A DNA stretch of 64,000 bases. Source: Liolophura sinensis. Taxonomy: Eukaryota > Mollusca > Polyplacophora > Chitonida > Chitonidae. This document shows positions 24,429 to 35,485 of this stretch, piece by piece; positions within the stretch are counted from its first letter, which is position 1; each line of letters begins with the position of its first letter. Below the pieces are notes generated by a model. That model ran no database searches. It was given only the letters and a program-made list of their open reading frames with translations, and was not told where the DNA came from. The position numbers and the translations under genes were made by a program. The DNA lies in the NCBI RefSeq assembly GCF_032854445.1, contig NC_088303.1:16625501-16689500 (forward strand). Reading direction: 5' to 3'.

Positions 24429-24962
24429 GTGTCTCAGGTACAAAAAGACAGGTGCAGCAGTAGCAGATCACTTCACCTGAAGACACCGAAGCGAGCGAGT
24501 ATACAACCGACGATGGACCGAGAGGATTTCGAGGGTGATATGGAGAAGAAGAAGAAGACGTTGGAGGAGGAGAAGAAGTTGGAGGAGAAGACGGCAAAGA
24601 CATTTACCTGCGGAGTGTGCGATCGAGGATTTACCCGGCGAGATAACTGGCGGCGGCATCAAAAAACACAGCACGGCGATAAGGAGAAGAAGACGGAGAA
24701 GACATTGACCTGCTGGGTGTGTGCCAAGCACTTTAGCCGGCGGGATAACTGACTCCGACACCAGCGGACACATTAACGCCAAACAAAAAAAATTCACCTG
24801 CCCGACCTGTAACCGGACGTTTTTTTCGCCGAGAACATTTGATCCGGCATCAACAGCGACATGGAAACAAAAAAGAACGTGTGTGGTATTGTGAAGACTG
24901 CGAGAAGTCTTTCTACCGGTTGTGGGATTGGCGTACCCATCAACGTGGGGGAACGCGGACAG
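24429..24962 (+). pseudogene. C2H2 zinc-finger gene of the Polinton, broken, possibly spliced
   Basis: The first frame (24429-24752) has an acidic/lysine-rich helical stretch followed by one complete C2H2 finger (FTCGVCDRGFTRRDNW then HQKTQH) and the start of a second (LTCWVCAKHFSRRDN), where a TGA ends it. Finger-like sequence goes on in other frames: FTCPTC near 24797 and EDCEKSF near 24897, so at least four fingers once existed. A frameshift lies in the T-run at 24820-24828. A strong donor (GGACAG|gtaagt, 24962/24963) closes the last finger, suggesting a 3' exon that I could not place. Adjacent to the inward CCAAT cluster of the TIR. Presumably DNA-binding; whether it regulates the element or the host is unknown. 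Confidence 0.7.
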
Positions 24963-25340
24963 GTAAGTTCTTTTTTTATTTTAATTTATTTAAAAATTAT
25001 CTTTGAAAAAAAAAGTTTAAAACACGGAGACCTGATCTTCCGCTGCTTGATATACGTATGTGGGGATGAAGTTCCTGTTCTTGAAGGAATTATGGTGGAG
25101 TAACATAGCATGCGCGATTTTAATCCTCAGCGAAAACTAGGTCAACGCTGATCAATTGTCTAAATGTCGGTGTGTCGAAAAAAAAGAGAAAAGACGCGAT
25201 ACAGCAGGCGCCGCTTGATATGGAAGTTGAATCGTTTCTTTGCATACTATTTCGTTTTACATAACGACGAGTATGTTGCAGGTTCCAGGTAATCGTTCAG
25301 AACAAACACTCTGACCCCCTCCATGTAGTATACCATCACA

Positions 25341-26372
25341 CTCTGGATTTGGTGCCTTTTCTATGTAAATTGGAATAAAACAATAATTATTGGACATCAT
25401 CGATGGCGCTGTAGGGCTCTTCTCATATTTTGTACTATGAATGGTTCAATTTTCGATACTTGAGACTCACGGGTGAACTGCTTTCGCAGTGGCACAGCGA
25501 GTGCTACATAACCGTACGCCTCCAAGTTATCAGCTTATTTTTACCTATATGTTGCCTTACACGTTTCTGTGGTCATATTCTCTGGATTTGGTGCCTTTTC
25601 TATGTAAATTGGAATAAAACAATAATTATTGGACATCATAGATGGCGCTGTAGGCCTCTTCTCATATTTTGTACTATGAATGGTTCAATTTTCGATACTT
25701 GAGACTCACGGGTGAACTGCTTTCGCAGTGGCACAGCGAGTGCTACATAACCGTACGCCTCCCAAGTTATCAGCTTATTTTTTACCTATATGTTGCCTTA
25801 CACGTTTCTGTGGTCATATTCTCTGGATTTGGTGCCTTTTCTATGTAAATTGGAATAAAACAATAATTATTGGACATCATAGATGGCGCTGTAGGTCTCT
25901 TCTCATATTTTGTACTATGAATGGTTCAATTTTTTGATACTTGAGACTCACGGGTGAACTGCTTTTGCAGTGGCACAGCGAGTGCTACATAACCGTATGC
26001 CTCCAAGTTATCAGCTTATTTTTTTTTACCTATATGTTGCCTTACACGTTTCTGTGGTCATATTCTCTGGATTTGGTGTCATTTCTATGTAAATTGGAAT
26101 AAAACAATAATTATTAGACATCATAGATGGCGCTGTAGGGCTCTTCTCATTATTTTGTACTATGAATGGTTCAACTTTCGATACTTTAGACTCACGGGTG
26201 AATTGCTTTCGCAGTGGCACAGCGAGTGCTACATAACCGTATGCCTATAAGTTATCAGCTTATTTTTTTTACCTATATGTTGCCTTACACGTTTCTGTGG
26301 TCATATTCTCTGGATTTGGTGCCTTTTCTATGTAAATTTGAATGAAACAATAATTATTGGACATCATAGATC
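25341..26372. repeat. 240-bp minisatellite inside the Polinton
   Basis: Units starting CTCTGGATTTGGTG at about 25341, 25580, 25821, 26065 and 26308 (periods 239, 241, 244, 243); the last is partial. Units differ by a few percent, mainly in T-run length. The short open frames read here are repeat frames. It lies between the zinc-finger gene and the polymerase region, is unlike other Polinton sequence, and seems to be a later amplification or an insertion. Confidence 0.93.
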
Positions 26373-26639
26373 ATGATCTTCGGCCTGGCTGAGCCGTGCA
26401 CGTGACGTTACATTGTTCCCAGCCGCGGTTATGTTCAACTCACCTGCTATGTATAATACTGACAAGCCTGCCCTGCACCGGCTGGTGGTTGTGATTTATA
26501 CATGTATAAGTGTCATGTAGATTTTATACCTTTTTTTCACTTAGGATACATAGCACTTGTGACAATGTGTTTTCTATCGCGTGTAGATGGTGTGTCGATA
26601 GGGTTTCCACTCCATGTAGGTGACATGTATAAGGGTGTA

Positions 26640-26925
26640 CTCCCCAGCTCGCTGGCGCAGTGGCTGGCTGGCTGGCTGGCAACAATGTATACAATGTATA
26701 CAAGGCGCAGCCGATCAAAACAAAAACCACGTGCCCAAAACAAAAACCACGTGTCAAAACAAAGCACAGCTGACAATGATATGTTTCCTGAACAATGGTG
26801 AAGGGGAATACCTATCTGGATGGTTCCCATGTTTTATGTATTAAAAAAAAAGGGACTGGGTCAGTGTGTCATGCTAGGGCTGATATCTATCGGAATGGTT
26901 CCTATGTATTATGTATTAAAAAATT
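26640..26925. repeat. Internal inverted repeat, left copy (Polinton)
   Basis: Matches the reverse complement of 40315-40520 in two blocks. The first runs from the GGCTGG tract through ACAATGTATACAATGTATAC and ACCACGTG motifs to CAAAGCACAGCTGACAA. The second is TGGGTCAGTGTGTCATGCTA and onward to CCTATGTATTATGTATTA. It lies 2.6 kb from the left end and upstream of the polymerase unit. Likely regulatory, as both copies stand at transcription-unit edges. Confidence 0.75.
26857..26871 (+). promoter_or_regulatory. Recurrent Polinton boundary motif TGGGTCAGTGTGTCA
   Basis: The same or near-same 15-mer occurs at 32871-32885 (plus), 32733-32747 (minus), 40498-40513 (minus, one extra G) and, as a CACACTGA-repeat variant, at 37418-37440 (minus). 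Every site is intergenic and near a change of transcription unit. A shared promoter or terminator element is inferred. Confidence 0.55.
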
Positions 26926-27066
26926 TTTTTTAGCGGATTGACGCTTCATTGAAGTGACTGAAGTGACTGAAGTGATAGGGTCTACTGCATGTAGGTGACA
27001 TGTGCATCTGTACATATGTAGAAAATGTCTAGGGTTTACTTAGGCTATAACGCCTACACCCTTCTA

Positions 27067-28616
27067 AACTACCAGGCAAAAGAAAGGTTTCACCCACTTC
27101 TCGAGCCCATAAAACAAAAATAAAGGCAGATATAAGAATTAAGAAGATTGGTTTATAAACAGAAATCATTGTGAAATATTCTCTCAAAAAGGCTTTAAAA
27201 TATTGGCATTCAATTGGCCACAAAACACAATGAAAGAGACAAGGGGTCAGAAGAAAAAATTACACAGATGTAAAGTTAACTGGCAAGTGCATGTAAAGTC
27301 ACAGTATTCACAGAAATGAAGGACTACAGTCATCAGTAGCGAGTGTGGCCACCCTGGGCATCAATGCAAGCAAGCACACGCCTCCGCATTGACGTCGTCA
27401 GTCGCCGGAGGACGTCAACAGGGATGACGTTCCATAGGTTTAACAGAGCTTGCTCAAGTTCCTGTTGGTTAGTTGGAGGAGGCACCAGCTGTCTCAAACG
27501 GCGGTCAAGGTGATCCCAGAGATGCTCAATGGGGTTCATGTCTGTTGAGTTGGCTGGCCAGGGCAACACGATGACGTTTGCGGTCTGTAAGTAGTCTGTA
27601 ACAATGCGGGCAGTGTGAGGTCTTAAGTTGTCGTGTTGCAAGATCGATCCTCTTGGCTGTCGTTGGAGGAAAGGAACGACGACAGGTCTCAGTACCTCAT
27701 CAACGTATCGCTGGCCAGTCAGATTACCTTGCACAATAACCAGCTGCGTCTTCATTTGGTCACAAATCCCTCCCCAAACCATGACGCCTCCGCCTCCAAA
27801 CGGATAAACCTCTCTTACGCAGTTTGGCGCGAGACGCTGGCCTCTTCGTCGGAAAACTCGAACTCTGCCATCGTTCCTGAATAGACAGAACCTGCTCTCG
27901 TCTGTAAACAGCACTCTCGCCCAGTCACGTCGCTGCCACCGACGTACAATACGTGCCCATCGCAATCTGCGTTGACGGTGTAAAAGGGTCAAGGCCATCC
28001 CACGGAAGGGGCGGTAAAGTCGTAAACCAGCTGAACGAAGACGACGCAGTGTTGTTCTGGGGCTGATGACATGGCCTAGTGCCGTCGCCGCTGTTGACGT
28101 CGCCGTGACGAATCGGTTTCGGAGGTGGATCTGCCGGATGTAACGATCTTCAGCCGCAGTTGTTACCCTCGGTCTTCCCGATCTTGGTCTGTCTTAGGTC
28201 TGGCCTGTCTGCTGATAGCGTATCAAAAACCTCCTGATGGTGGTTTGGCTGCAGTTGAACGTTCTTGCAATGTGACGTTGCGAGACTCCCATGGTGGACA
28301 TACCGATGGCCTGGTCTCGTTGCACTTGCGTTGTCTTGGCATACTGTTTGTGTTTTTTCGGTCACTGAATGTCTACTCTTTCGAGCAAGAGTATTTATGC
28401 AACATTACCGCACGTGCATCACGAGCCATGCCTCAAAAGGACGTTTTGCATGTGGTCGCAATTTCACAATTCCAATTGCTGCGTTCGTGACGATGCGTTC
28501 TGGTAGAGGAAACAATGCAGTCATACACTAAGTCCTGCTCAGAATCAAACCCGGAACCGCGCTTTTACTTTTTTATGACAAAAAATACGGTGAAACCTTT
28601 CTTTTGCCTGGTAGTT
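27067..28616 (-). mobile_element. Tc1/mariner-like transposon nested in the Polinton
   Basis: 1,550 bp flanked by TA dinucleotides (27065-27066 and 28617-28618), with 28-bp perfect terminal inverted repeats beginning AACTACCAGGCAAAAG. TA target duplication and a DDE transposase are typical of the Tc1 group. It lies immediately 5' of the polymerase start codon (ATG 28618 shares the A of the TA), so it separates that gene from its native leader and was acquired after the Polinton inserted or while it circulated. Confidence 0.92.
27333..28345 (-). pseudogene. Tc1-like DDE transposase, one in-frame stop
   Basis: The C-terminal two-thirds is open (27998-27333) and has the catalytic motifs VLFTDESRFCLF (first Asp), SILQHDNLRPHTA (second Asp) and DMNPIEHLWD (Glu, about 34 residues on), i.e. 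a DD34E core of the Tc1 type. The N-terminal helix-turn-helix region continues upstream in the same frame (AIGMSTMGVSQRHIARTF, RRFLIRYQQTG, RPRSGRPRVTT) but is cut by TAA at 28194-28196. No in-frame ATG is seen at the extreme start. It cuts and pastes DNA at TA sites when active; this copy should be inactive as assembled. Confidence 0.9.
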
Positions 28617-28617
28617 T

Positions 28618-31600
28618 ATGTTACAGAGACCCGTTTCATCTACCACCACCCCCACCACCACCACCACCACCACGTCCAGCACCAACAAACCCAACACGAG
28701 TAAAGCTAAAGTGAGTTTAGAGGTGGATGCCTCGCTAAAAGAAGACAAGAAAAAACAAAGTCCAACCGGCCAGTTCGAACCCGACCCGGTACAGCCTCAC
28801 GAGGCTGTCTTGCCGAGCGGTGACAGTGACGTACGGGAGTTGTACCAGCGGCATTGGCAATCGATCAGGACCCATTTCCATCGTCACAAGCCAATTCAAG
28901 ACTGTAATAATTACCGACTGAGTGATCTCGGCGCTATCCCAGCCTATGTAGACGAGATTTACGAAGACCAGCCGACTACCTTCACCATAAATTACAGTTT
29001 CGGATATATCCTCCGCCACAAAGAGACGGGACAGGTGCGGTATTATTAGCCGAGCACCAACAACGCCCGAGTACTCGACGCACCGTACCGCGTGGCGAGT
29101 CGGGCTGACCTGCGAGGATTCCACACTCAGCATCTCCTCACCCAAGACCCGCTTACCTGGGCCCAAAAACAACGCCCCAATACGAAAAGGACCGTCGACC
29201 TCATCACCAACGTGATGTTTTTGGTCCACAAACTCCCGCATCAGCCTATCGGTAAAGGTGGGATAACGTTACCCTCTTACCTGACGGGAAACAAAGGGTT
29301 ACACACGTTGGTGGGTGGAGCTAATGGTCCTTACAGGGACTATTTGTGTTTGTTTCGGTGTCCATCTAGACCAGGCCGACCCCAAAAACTGCGACAACCA
29401 GGCTGGGGTGTACTATCACAGGTATCTGGAGGAAATGGAGATGGAGCCGAGGTATTTCCGCGGGGTACCGCTCAGTGCGCTTGACATGGTGGAAAGCCTG
29501 TTTCAGGTGAACATTCAAGTCTACCAGCTCATCCCCATGGACAGGTCGTACTCAGCACAACTCATTCACCGCAGTGCCGAGCGCTATCCTCCCCCTACCC
29601 TGCGGTTAAACCTGCACCAGCGGCATTTCAGCTATATCAAAGACATGGGGCGCTTATGCTCGATCTTTCACCTGCCAGGTGTGCCAAGAGTTTTCGGACA
29701 CTGCGGGAGTTACGACGGCACGGTCAAACGTGCACCGACGCCATTCGACGAAAGTACCCGGGAGGCGTCTTCCGCAATCAGCCCACCATTTTCGAAACGT
29801 TGGCGGACATGGGGATCGAACTCCAGGACGGTGACGACGACATCTTCCCGTATCGAGCGTGTTACGACTTTGAGGCGTACTTGGCCCCGGTGAACCCGGT
29901 GGACGACGCGGCGACTGGATCGACGGAATGGACGGCTCAAGACATCCCCATGAGTGTCAGCGTCAACTCTAATGTACCGGACTACGACCAGCCCGTGTGT
30001 TTCATCTCCACCGGCGATCCCCAGGCACTCGTCGAGGACATGATGGCTTACCTCAACAACATCAGCGAGATCAGTAGCGCCTATCTCCACGAGCGTTATG
30101 CTTACATCCTGGACGCGTTAGACGAGCGGATCGATCCAGACGAGAAGAAACCGTCTTACACGCGACGGGTACGGGACAGATTCGTGACACATATGGACCA
30201 ACTCCCCGTCCTCGGCTTTAACTCGGGTAACTACGACCTGAACTTAATCAAACAGCAGCTTTACCCCCACCTGGTCCAGAGCGGTGATTTGGAGTATGTG
30301 ATTAAGCGGAACAATAATCACATAGCCCTCACCACACCGCAGCTGAAATTGCTGGACATTCGGAATTACCTGGCCCCGAATTACAGTTACGAAAAGTGGG
30401 TGAAAGCTTACGACTGTCGCGTGACCAATGGGAAATTTTGTTACAGCTACAAAGACTCCCTGGCCCGGCTGGAGGAAACGGTCCTCCCACCGCAGCATGC
30501 TTTCGACAATAATCTCAACCACCAGCCGTGTACGGACGCAGAGTACAAGACCCTACAGACGGTGTGGCGAGAGCACGGCATGCGGACCGTCAAAGACTTG
30601 CTGCGGTGGTATAATAACCTAGACGTCATTCCCTTCATGGAGGCTGCCGAGAAGATGTCAGTGGTCTACCGAACCATGCATGTGGATGTCTTCAAAGACT
30701 GCATTAGCATACCAGGGCTTACCCTCCGCTACTTTTTCCATGATTTACGATCCGTGTTCACCCTCGTCGGTGAGAAAGAGAAAGACATGCACGACTGCCT
30801 CAAGAAAAACATCGTGGGTGGGCCGAGCATCATTTTTCACCGCTACCACGAACGAGGCGTGACCCGTATACGGGGAGGGAAGCTTTGTCAGCGGGTCGTG
30901 GGGTTCGATGCCAACGCGTTATACCTGTACTGCCTGACCTCACCTATGCAGGCGGGTCACTGTATCCGTTGGCGCCGTCGGGACGGGGGAGAGAAGTTCG
31001 TTTCCTCCGGCACCGCCACCCGTCTGGCTGAAAAATGGCTGGACTGGCAGTCACACCAGCTGGGGGTATCGATCCGGCATGGAATAAACCGAACCGAGAA
31101 GCGGATCGGTAACCGACAACTCCCCGTAGACGGGTTCGCCTATATCGACGGACAGCCTACTGTTTTTCAATTTCACGGGTGTTATTTCCACTATAACGGC
31201 TGTCGCCTGAATCATCCCCGCCCGGGGAAAGTGTGTTACAATGAGCGGCGGGGATTAAGCCCCCAGGACTTACGGCGGGAGGTGGATGCAAACGACGCAT
31301 ACATCCGCTCCCAGGGCTATCCGTTGGTAGTGATATGGGAGTGCGAGTTCCACCACCAACGGACGACAAACCCAGTCTTACGGGACTTCCTACAACAGTA
31401 CGGTTTACCCCCGACACAGCGACGGCCCAAGACACAAGCTCAGCTCATGGAGGCTGTCATTCAAGGCCAGTTGTTTGGATTCGTGGAATGTGATATCCAC
31501 GTGCCGGACCACCTCAAAGCGGACTTTGCTGAATGCCCACCCATCTTTAAAAACACCGAGGTGAGTCGGGCTGATATAGGCCCCACCATGGCAGAGTTCG

Positions 31601-32592
31601 CGGCTGTGAATGACATCATGCCCGTACCCAGGATTATGCTGATCGGGAGCATGTTTGGTAAGCAAATTCTGCTAGCCACACCTCTGCTCCAGTGGTATCT
31701 CGGTCGGGGATTGGTCGTCACACACGTCTACCAAGCGATGGAATACACACCGGAGCGAGCGTTCGAATCCTTCGCAGACGCCGGCACCCAAGCCCGGCGG
31801 AAGGGAGATGTCGACCTGACCAAAGCCCTGATCGGGGAAACGATGAAGCTGTTGGGGAATTCAGGTTATGGAAAAACCGTCACCAACCAAGACTGACACG
31901 TGGATGTCAAAATCTGCGATCTGGCAAAAACACGGAAATTATTGGAGAGTGTCCGGTGTCGAACCGTCGACCCCATTGACGAGGCGACCTTTGAAGTGAC
32001 GAGTAGCAAGAAGACCATTCGCTATAATCTTCCCTTGTAAATAGGGTGTATGGTCTACCAGTATGCCAAACTCCGTATGTTGGAATTTTACCACGATTTC
32101 ATGGCTCGTTTTTTCGACAAGGCAGATTGGCAGTACTGTGAGATGGACACAGACTCCGCGTACATGGCTTGGTCTGACCCGGACTGGGAATCCCTCGTCA
32201 AACCCGAGCTGCGAGCCGTGTACGAGGCCGAGCGGGTTGCATGGTTACCCCGTCGCGACCATTACGACCACGATAAGCGTACACCGGGGCTTTTCAAAGT
32301 CGAGTGGACCGGTGACGCCATCGTGAGTTTATGCTCAAAGACTAATTACTGTTACGGAGGGGAATCCAACGCAAAAGATTCCTGCAAAGGTGTGAGTGCA
32401 TGAGGTGTGGACAAGGCCGTGTACCTCTCTGTGCTGCGCGACCACCAAAGCGCGAGTGGCGTGAATCGGGGGATGCGGATGCGGGGAAATACGATGTACT
32501 CGTATATCCAACATAAAGACAGTTTCACGTACTTTTACGGGAAGCGGAAAGTGCTCCCCGACGGGGTGAGCACCACCTATTTAGGTCTGTAG
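28618..32592 (+). pseudogene. Protein-primed family-B DNA polymerase of the Polinton, broken
   Basis: The replication enzyme of Polintons, copying linear DNA from a terminal protein. Segments in order: a Thr-rich N-terminus (28618 on, with a CCACC-rich tract), then N-terminal domain frames, then a long open part (29656-31896) with exonuclease motifs CYDFEAYL and GFNSGNYDLNLI, polymerase motif A region GFDANALYLYCL and motif B KLLGNSGYGKT, then motif C YCEMDTDSAYM at about 32136. Breaks: TAG at 29047-29049, frame changes at about 29345-29400 and 29650-29700, TGA at 31894-31896, TAA at 32038-32040, TGA at 32401-32403; natural end TAG 32590-32592. The catalytic aspartates are still visible. As assembled it cannot give a full enzyme. 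Confidence 0.95.
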
Positions 32593-33041
32593 ATCGGTGC
32601 TATGTATACCCTACACACCCTGCTCCTGTGCTCCTGTTTTTTTTTTTATGTGTTTTATCGTTCGCAGTGGTACATACGTTAAAAAGTTAAAACCACCTAG
32701 CAGGGGGCGGCAGGCCGGCAGCCGTAATAGCCTGACACACTGACCCACTTGCCGTGCCTGTCATCCATCGTCATACATTGTTGCCGAGCTGCGCCTTGCC
32801 GTCATACCGCAGACGGCCTGGTAACAATGTATGACGCAACAGTGTATGACGATGGATGACAGGCGGTGACTGGGTCAGTGTGTCAGTGTGCTATAGCTGG
32901 CCTGCCTAACCTGGCTAGGTGGATGATTTTTTTGTTTTTGTTTTTGTTCCTTCTTGTTCTGGGATGATGTTGTGTTAGTCCTCATAATAAAAAGAAAAAA
33001 GTCAAACCACCACGGTATGTGAGTCTCATAGTCTCTTTTTT
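32593..33041. other. Convergent intergenic region of the Polinton
   Basis: Lies between the 3' end of the plus-strand polymerase and the 3' end of the minus-strand structural block. Holds T- and A-rich tracts (32637-32646, 32927-32950), the 155-bp palindrome at 32732-32886 and AATAAA-like signals near 32985 (plus) and 33041-33047 (minus). No gene. Confidence 0.6.
32732..32886. terminator. 155-bp imperfect palindrome between convergent Polinton genes
   Basis: Outer arms CTGACACACTGACCCA (32732-32747) and TGGGTCAGTGTGTCAG (32871-32886) are perfect complements. Inner arms 32757-32777 and 32843-32863 pair over 21 bp without mismatch, and the pairing continues inward over a further ATTGTTGCC/GGTAACAAT segment. 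It could fold into a long hairpin. Its position at the meeting point of two convergent units suggests a transcription barrier or a 3'-end or replication structure; the terminator label is a guess. Confidence 0.5.
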
Positions 33042-33700
33042 TTATTCCATACTGTATGGCGTAACCGGTCGAACAGGGAAACAAGAACGTGGAATGCATA
33101 ACACATCGAACTGGGAAGAAACAATGTTATTTGATGTATGTTTTACAGTCCATGGGTGTCGAAAAAAAAACGAGGGATGAATCCCAAACTGGCGATCCAC
33201 CCAATCGAACACCCGTAAGTCGTTATCGTAGGTCGTACACGCTGTGTCCAACGTGTGTACAATAGCATCCATAGGACGACCTCGAGCTCGCTGGGTTAAG
33301 TAATACATACAATATTGACCGCACACGATCGTGTCCAGACTCTGCAGCCGCCGATCGTTCCACGTCCAGTGGTGGGTTCCCCGGTTAAGCCAAGCGGTGA
33401 TATCGGGGTAGAGGGGTGGGAGTCCGTAGGAATCAAAGTATTCGCCCCGGGGATGGGGTGGGTTGGACCACTGGTCTATGAAGACGGCGATCCAATGTCG
33501 TCCCGGGCGAAGGCAGGTGTCTGTGTTATTGATGCAGGCCCAGGGCGTCCAGGGCGTCCAGGGTGTGTGATGGGGGAAACGGGGGTTAGGGGCGGGGAGT
33601 GAGGGGAGATGGTCCCGAGGGTAGACACCACCCCCTCCCCCACCACACCCCGGGTAAACACGTCTGTTTGTAGCACACGTCGCAATTGTACCGTGTCCAT
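33042..33700 (-). pseudogene. Adenain-like maturation protease of the Polinton, frameshifted
   Basis: Cysteine protease that matures capsid and core proteins. It starts at the ATG at 33700 (MDTVQLRRVLQTDVF), 22 bp after the capsid gene stop. The frame changes within the G-rich tract at about 33620-33655, and the conserved remainder continues in another frame: GRHWIAVFID (catalytic His), EYFDSYGLPPLYP (acid), TIVCGQYCMYYLTQRARG (catalytic Cys), VFDWVDRQFGI. The frame then runs past the usual end to 33042. The break lies in a low-complexity G/T tract, so an assembly error is possible. The orphan copies at 13.4, 21.0 and 23.25 kb are clearly related. Confidence 0.9.
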
Positions 33701-33721
33701 GTTGTTGTTTGTTTTGGCTGT

Positions 33722-34986
33722 TCAACTGGCGAAGTCACAGAGCACGTTTCGGCTTTGGTCTATTTCTATGATATTGCTGAATTCAGCGTAGCACACCACG
33801 TTAATGGTTTCCGGCAGTGGTTTGGCAAACTGCATCTCCAGGCGCAAATCCCCTTTTTGTACCAGGTTCAGTTGGTGGTCGTCGTGGAGGCTAGGGGTCA
33901 AGTCGAAACAAAACAGCGTGTGGCCTTCGTCGAATGTGGTTCGCTTGATATTGTTTCCCTCGTCGTGAAACGCTTTCCCCGTGTGGGTAAAGAGGTTCAT
34001 GTACGTGCGGATGAAATTCTCGTTCTCAAAGTAGGGTGTCAGGGGCTTGGTTGGAATCTGACGACCGCCGACGTACAAGGCGACGAAGTTTGTGTAGTAG
34101 TGTCGGAAACGAAACGGGTTTTTAGTGTAATCCCCCGTCAAAAGCCTTGTTGCTCACACACCCCGCCACTAAACGTGTCCGTAAGCTGCCCAGAAATAGG
34201 TTTTGTTCGTTGATGAGGGTGTGACCTCTGGGGACGGAGAAATACTTGGTCAGCACGCGGCGGATCGGGTACTTGGCAGGGGCTTTGGCCAACGCTTTCA
34301 AATGTCCCAGTTTTACACCGCTGGTGATTTTCACTTTACGCACAAAGATCAATACCTCCTCCAAGCGGGTCTTGTAGTCGGGAGCGGCCTCACCGGACAT
34401 CAAAGCAAACGAATCCTTAGCCGGGGTGAGACGGATGCGGACAGTGACGTTGTTGAGCAGGTGTCGGTGTTGTAGGAACATGTCACAATGCAGGCGACCC
34501 AGCATGTCAACCGACCGACTTTCAGCCGTGCAGGTCATGCGATCATTAAACCCGGCGTTGCTGTCATCCATCGTATCTCTTTTTGGCCTCTTTACCGTAA
34601 GACAACAACGTCTCCAATTAAGCCCGGTACGGGTACATGTTGGTGGACGGCGTGGTGAGTTTATCGTTCAGGGAGACGTCGACCTGCCGCCACATGGATT
34701 GTATCCACAGGTTAGTCGTAGCCACCTTCTTGTCAGCCGCCACAGCCGTCCCGTCCCCGTTTAGGGTTTTTGCCTTCACGTACAACATGGTGTTGGCCAA
34801 GTCCAAATAAGTGTCCCCGTCGGCGATCGTGATGACAAATTCCACAGGTCCCAAATCACTCAGGCTGGCGATGGGGCTGTAAGCATCCCAGCGACCTTCT
34901 CGAACGCTGGTGTCGGTCGGGGGTAAGGTCCACAAATCAAACTCACTGCTAACGGACGGGCAGCACTCGGGGTGGGGAAGACCCAT
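33722..34986 (-). pseudogene. Major capsid protein (double jelly-roll) of the Polinton, frameshifted
   Basis: The three successive open frames on the minus strand (34986-34618, 34571-34122, 34141-33722) are colinear parts of one protein of about 420 residues that I recognise as the animal Polinton hexon-like protein, often annotated 'F54H12.2-like'. Signature pieces are SEFDLWTLPPTDTSVREG, TYLDLANTMLYVKAKT, VDMLGRLHCDMFLQ, LFVRKV-type IFVRKVKIT, ALYVGGRQIP and VVCYAEFSNIIEID. Frame changes lie at about 34572-34625 and 34122-34145. It would form the main shell of a virion. The start follows the pX-like gene by about 31 bp. The broken frame argues against virion production from this copy. Confidence 0.85.
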
Positions 34987-35017
34987 GGTCTGTGTATGTG
35001 TGTATGTGCGTGTCTGT

Positions 35018-35485
35018 TTAGCTGAAAATATCCGGTGGATTCAGTGCATTCGATGCGGCTCGAACTTTGATGTGTCTTCTTCTTTTGGGCTTGACGGCAC
35101 GTCTTTTAAGTCCCACGTGTCGGTGACGAGTGGGCATGACGCGTGGTGTCTTCCGTTTTATAGGCTCACCCAGTAACCGCTGTCGGGCGTAGCAACTAGC
35201 TTTGACCAGCAGCTGTTTTCCAGTCGCCAGACCGCGTCGTTTCAAAGCCTGTTGTGGTGACACGCCCCCGCTCAGCACGTCCCCCACGACTTGTAGTCCG
35301 GTTCGTAACGCCGTTTTGCCCAGTGCTTTCACAGCCGGCGACGTTAACAAGGGTTGTGGCAGCAGTTTGCTGAGACCGCCCAGCCAACTGTGACCGCGCT
35401 GGACAGCCACACCCCGAAACACAGGTAACCCACCTCCGCCGGCTTGTTTGGTGTAATAGTCCATGTAAGCCTGCTGTGATGCCAT
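35018..35485 (-). CDS. Basic pX-like virion core protein of the Polinton
   Basis: Open reading frame of 155 residues. The N-terminal half is glycine-rich and amphipathic (GGGGLPVFRGVAVQRGHS, then SWLGGLSKLLPQPLL) and the C-terminal half is strongly basic (KRKTPRVMPTRHRHVGLKRR, KPKRRRH). This layout matches the adenovirus pX/mu-like small core proteins reported in adintoviruses, which bind packaged DNA; the assignment rests on composition and the GLP...QRG motif. Its ATG (35485-35483) overlaps the stop of the upstream penton-like gene as TAATG. One of the few intact Polinton genes here. Confidence 0.7.
   Translation of the reverse strand: MASQQAYMDYYTKQAGGGGLPVFRGVAVQRGHSWLGGLSKLLPQPLLTSPAVKALGKTALRTGLQVVGDVLSGGVSPQQALKRRGLATGKQLLVKASCYARQRLLGEPIKRKTPRVMPTRHRHVGLKRRAVKPKRRRHIKVRAASNALNPPDIFS

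Noticed and set aside
27633-27884. Plus-strand frame within the Tc1-like element
   Set aside because: Antisense shadow of the transposase.
28641-28680. A separate His/Thr-rich gene
   Set aside because: A CCACC-type simple repeat at the N-terminus of the polymerase region.
29710-30090. Minus-strand frames across the polymerase gene
   Set aside because: Antisense shadows with no motifs; the plus strand carries all polymerase signatures.
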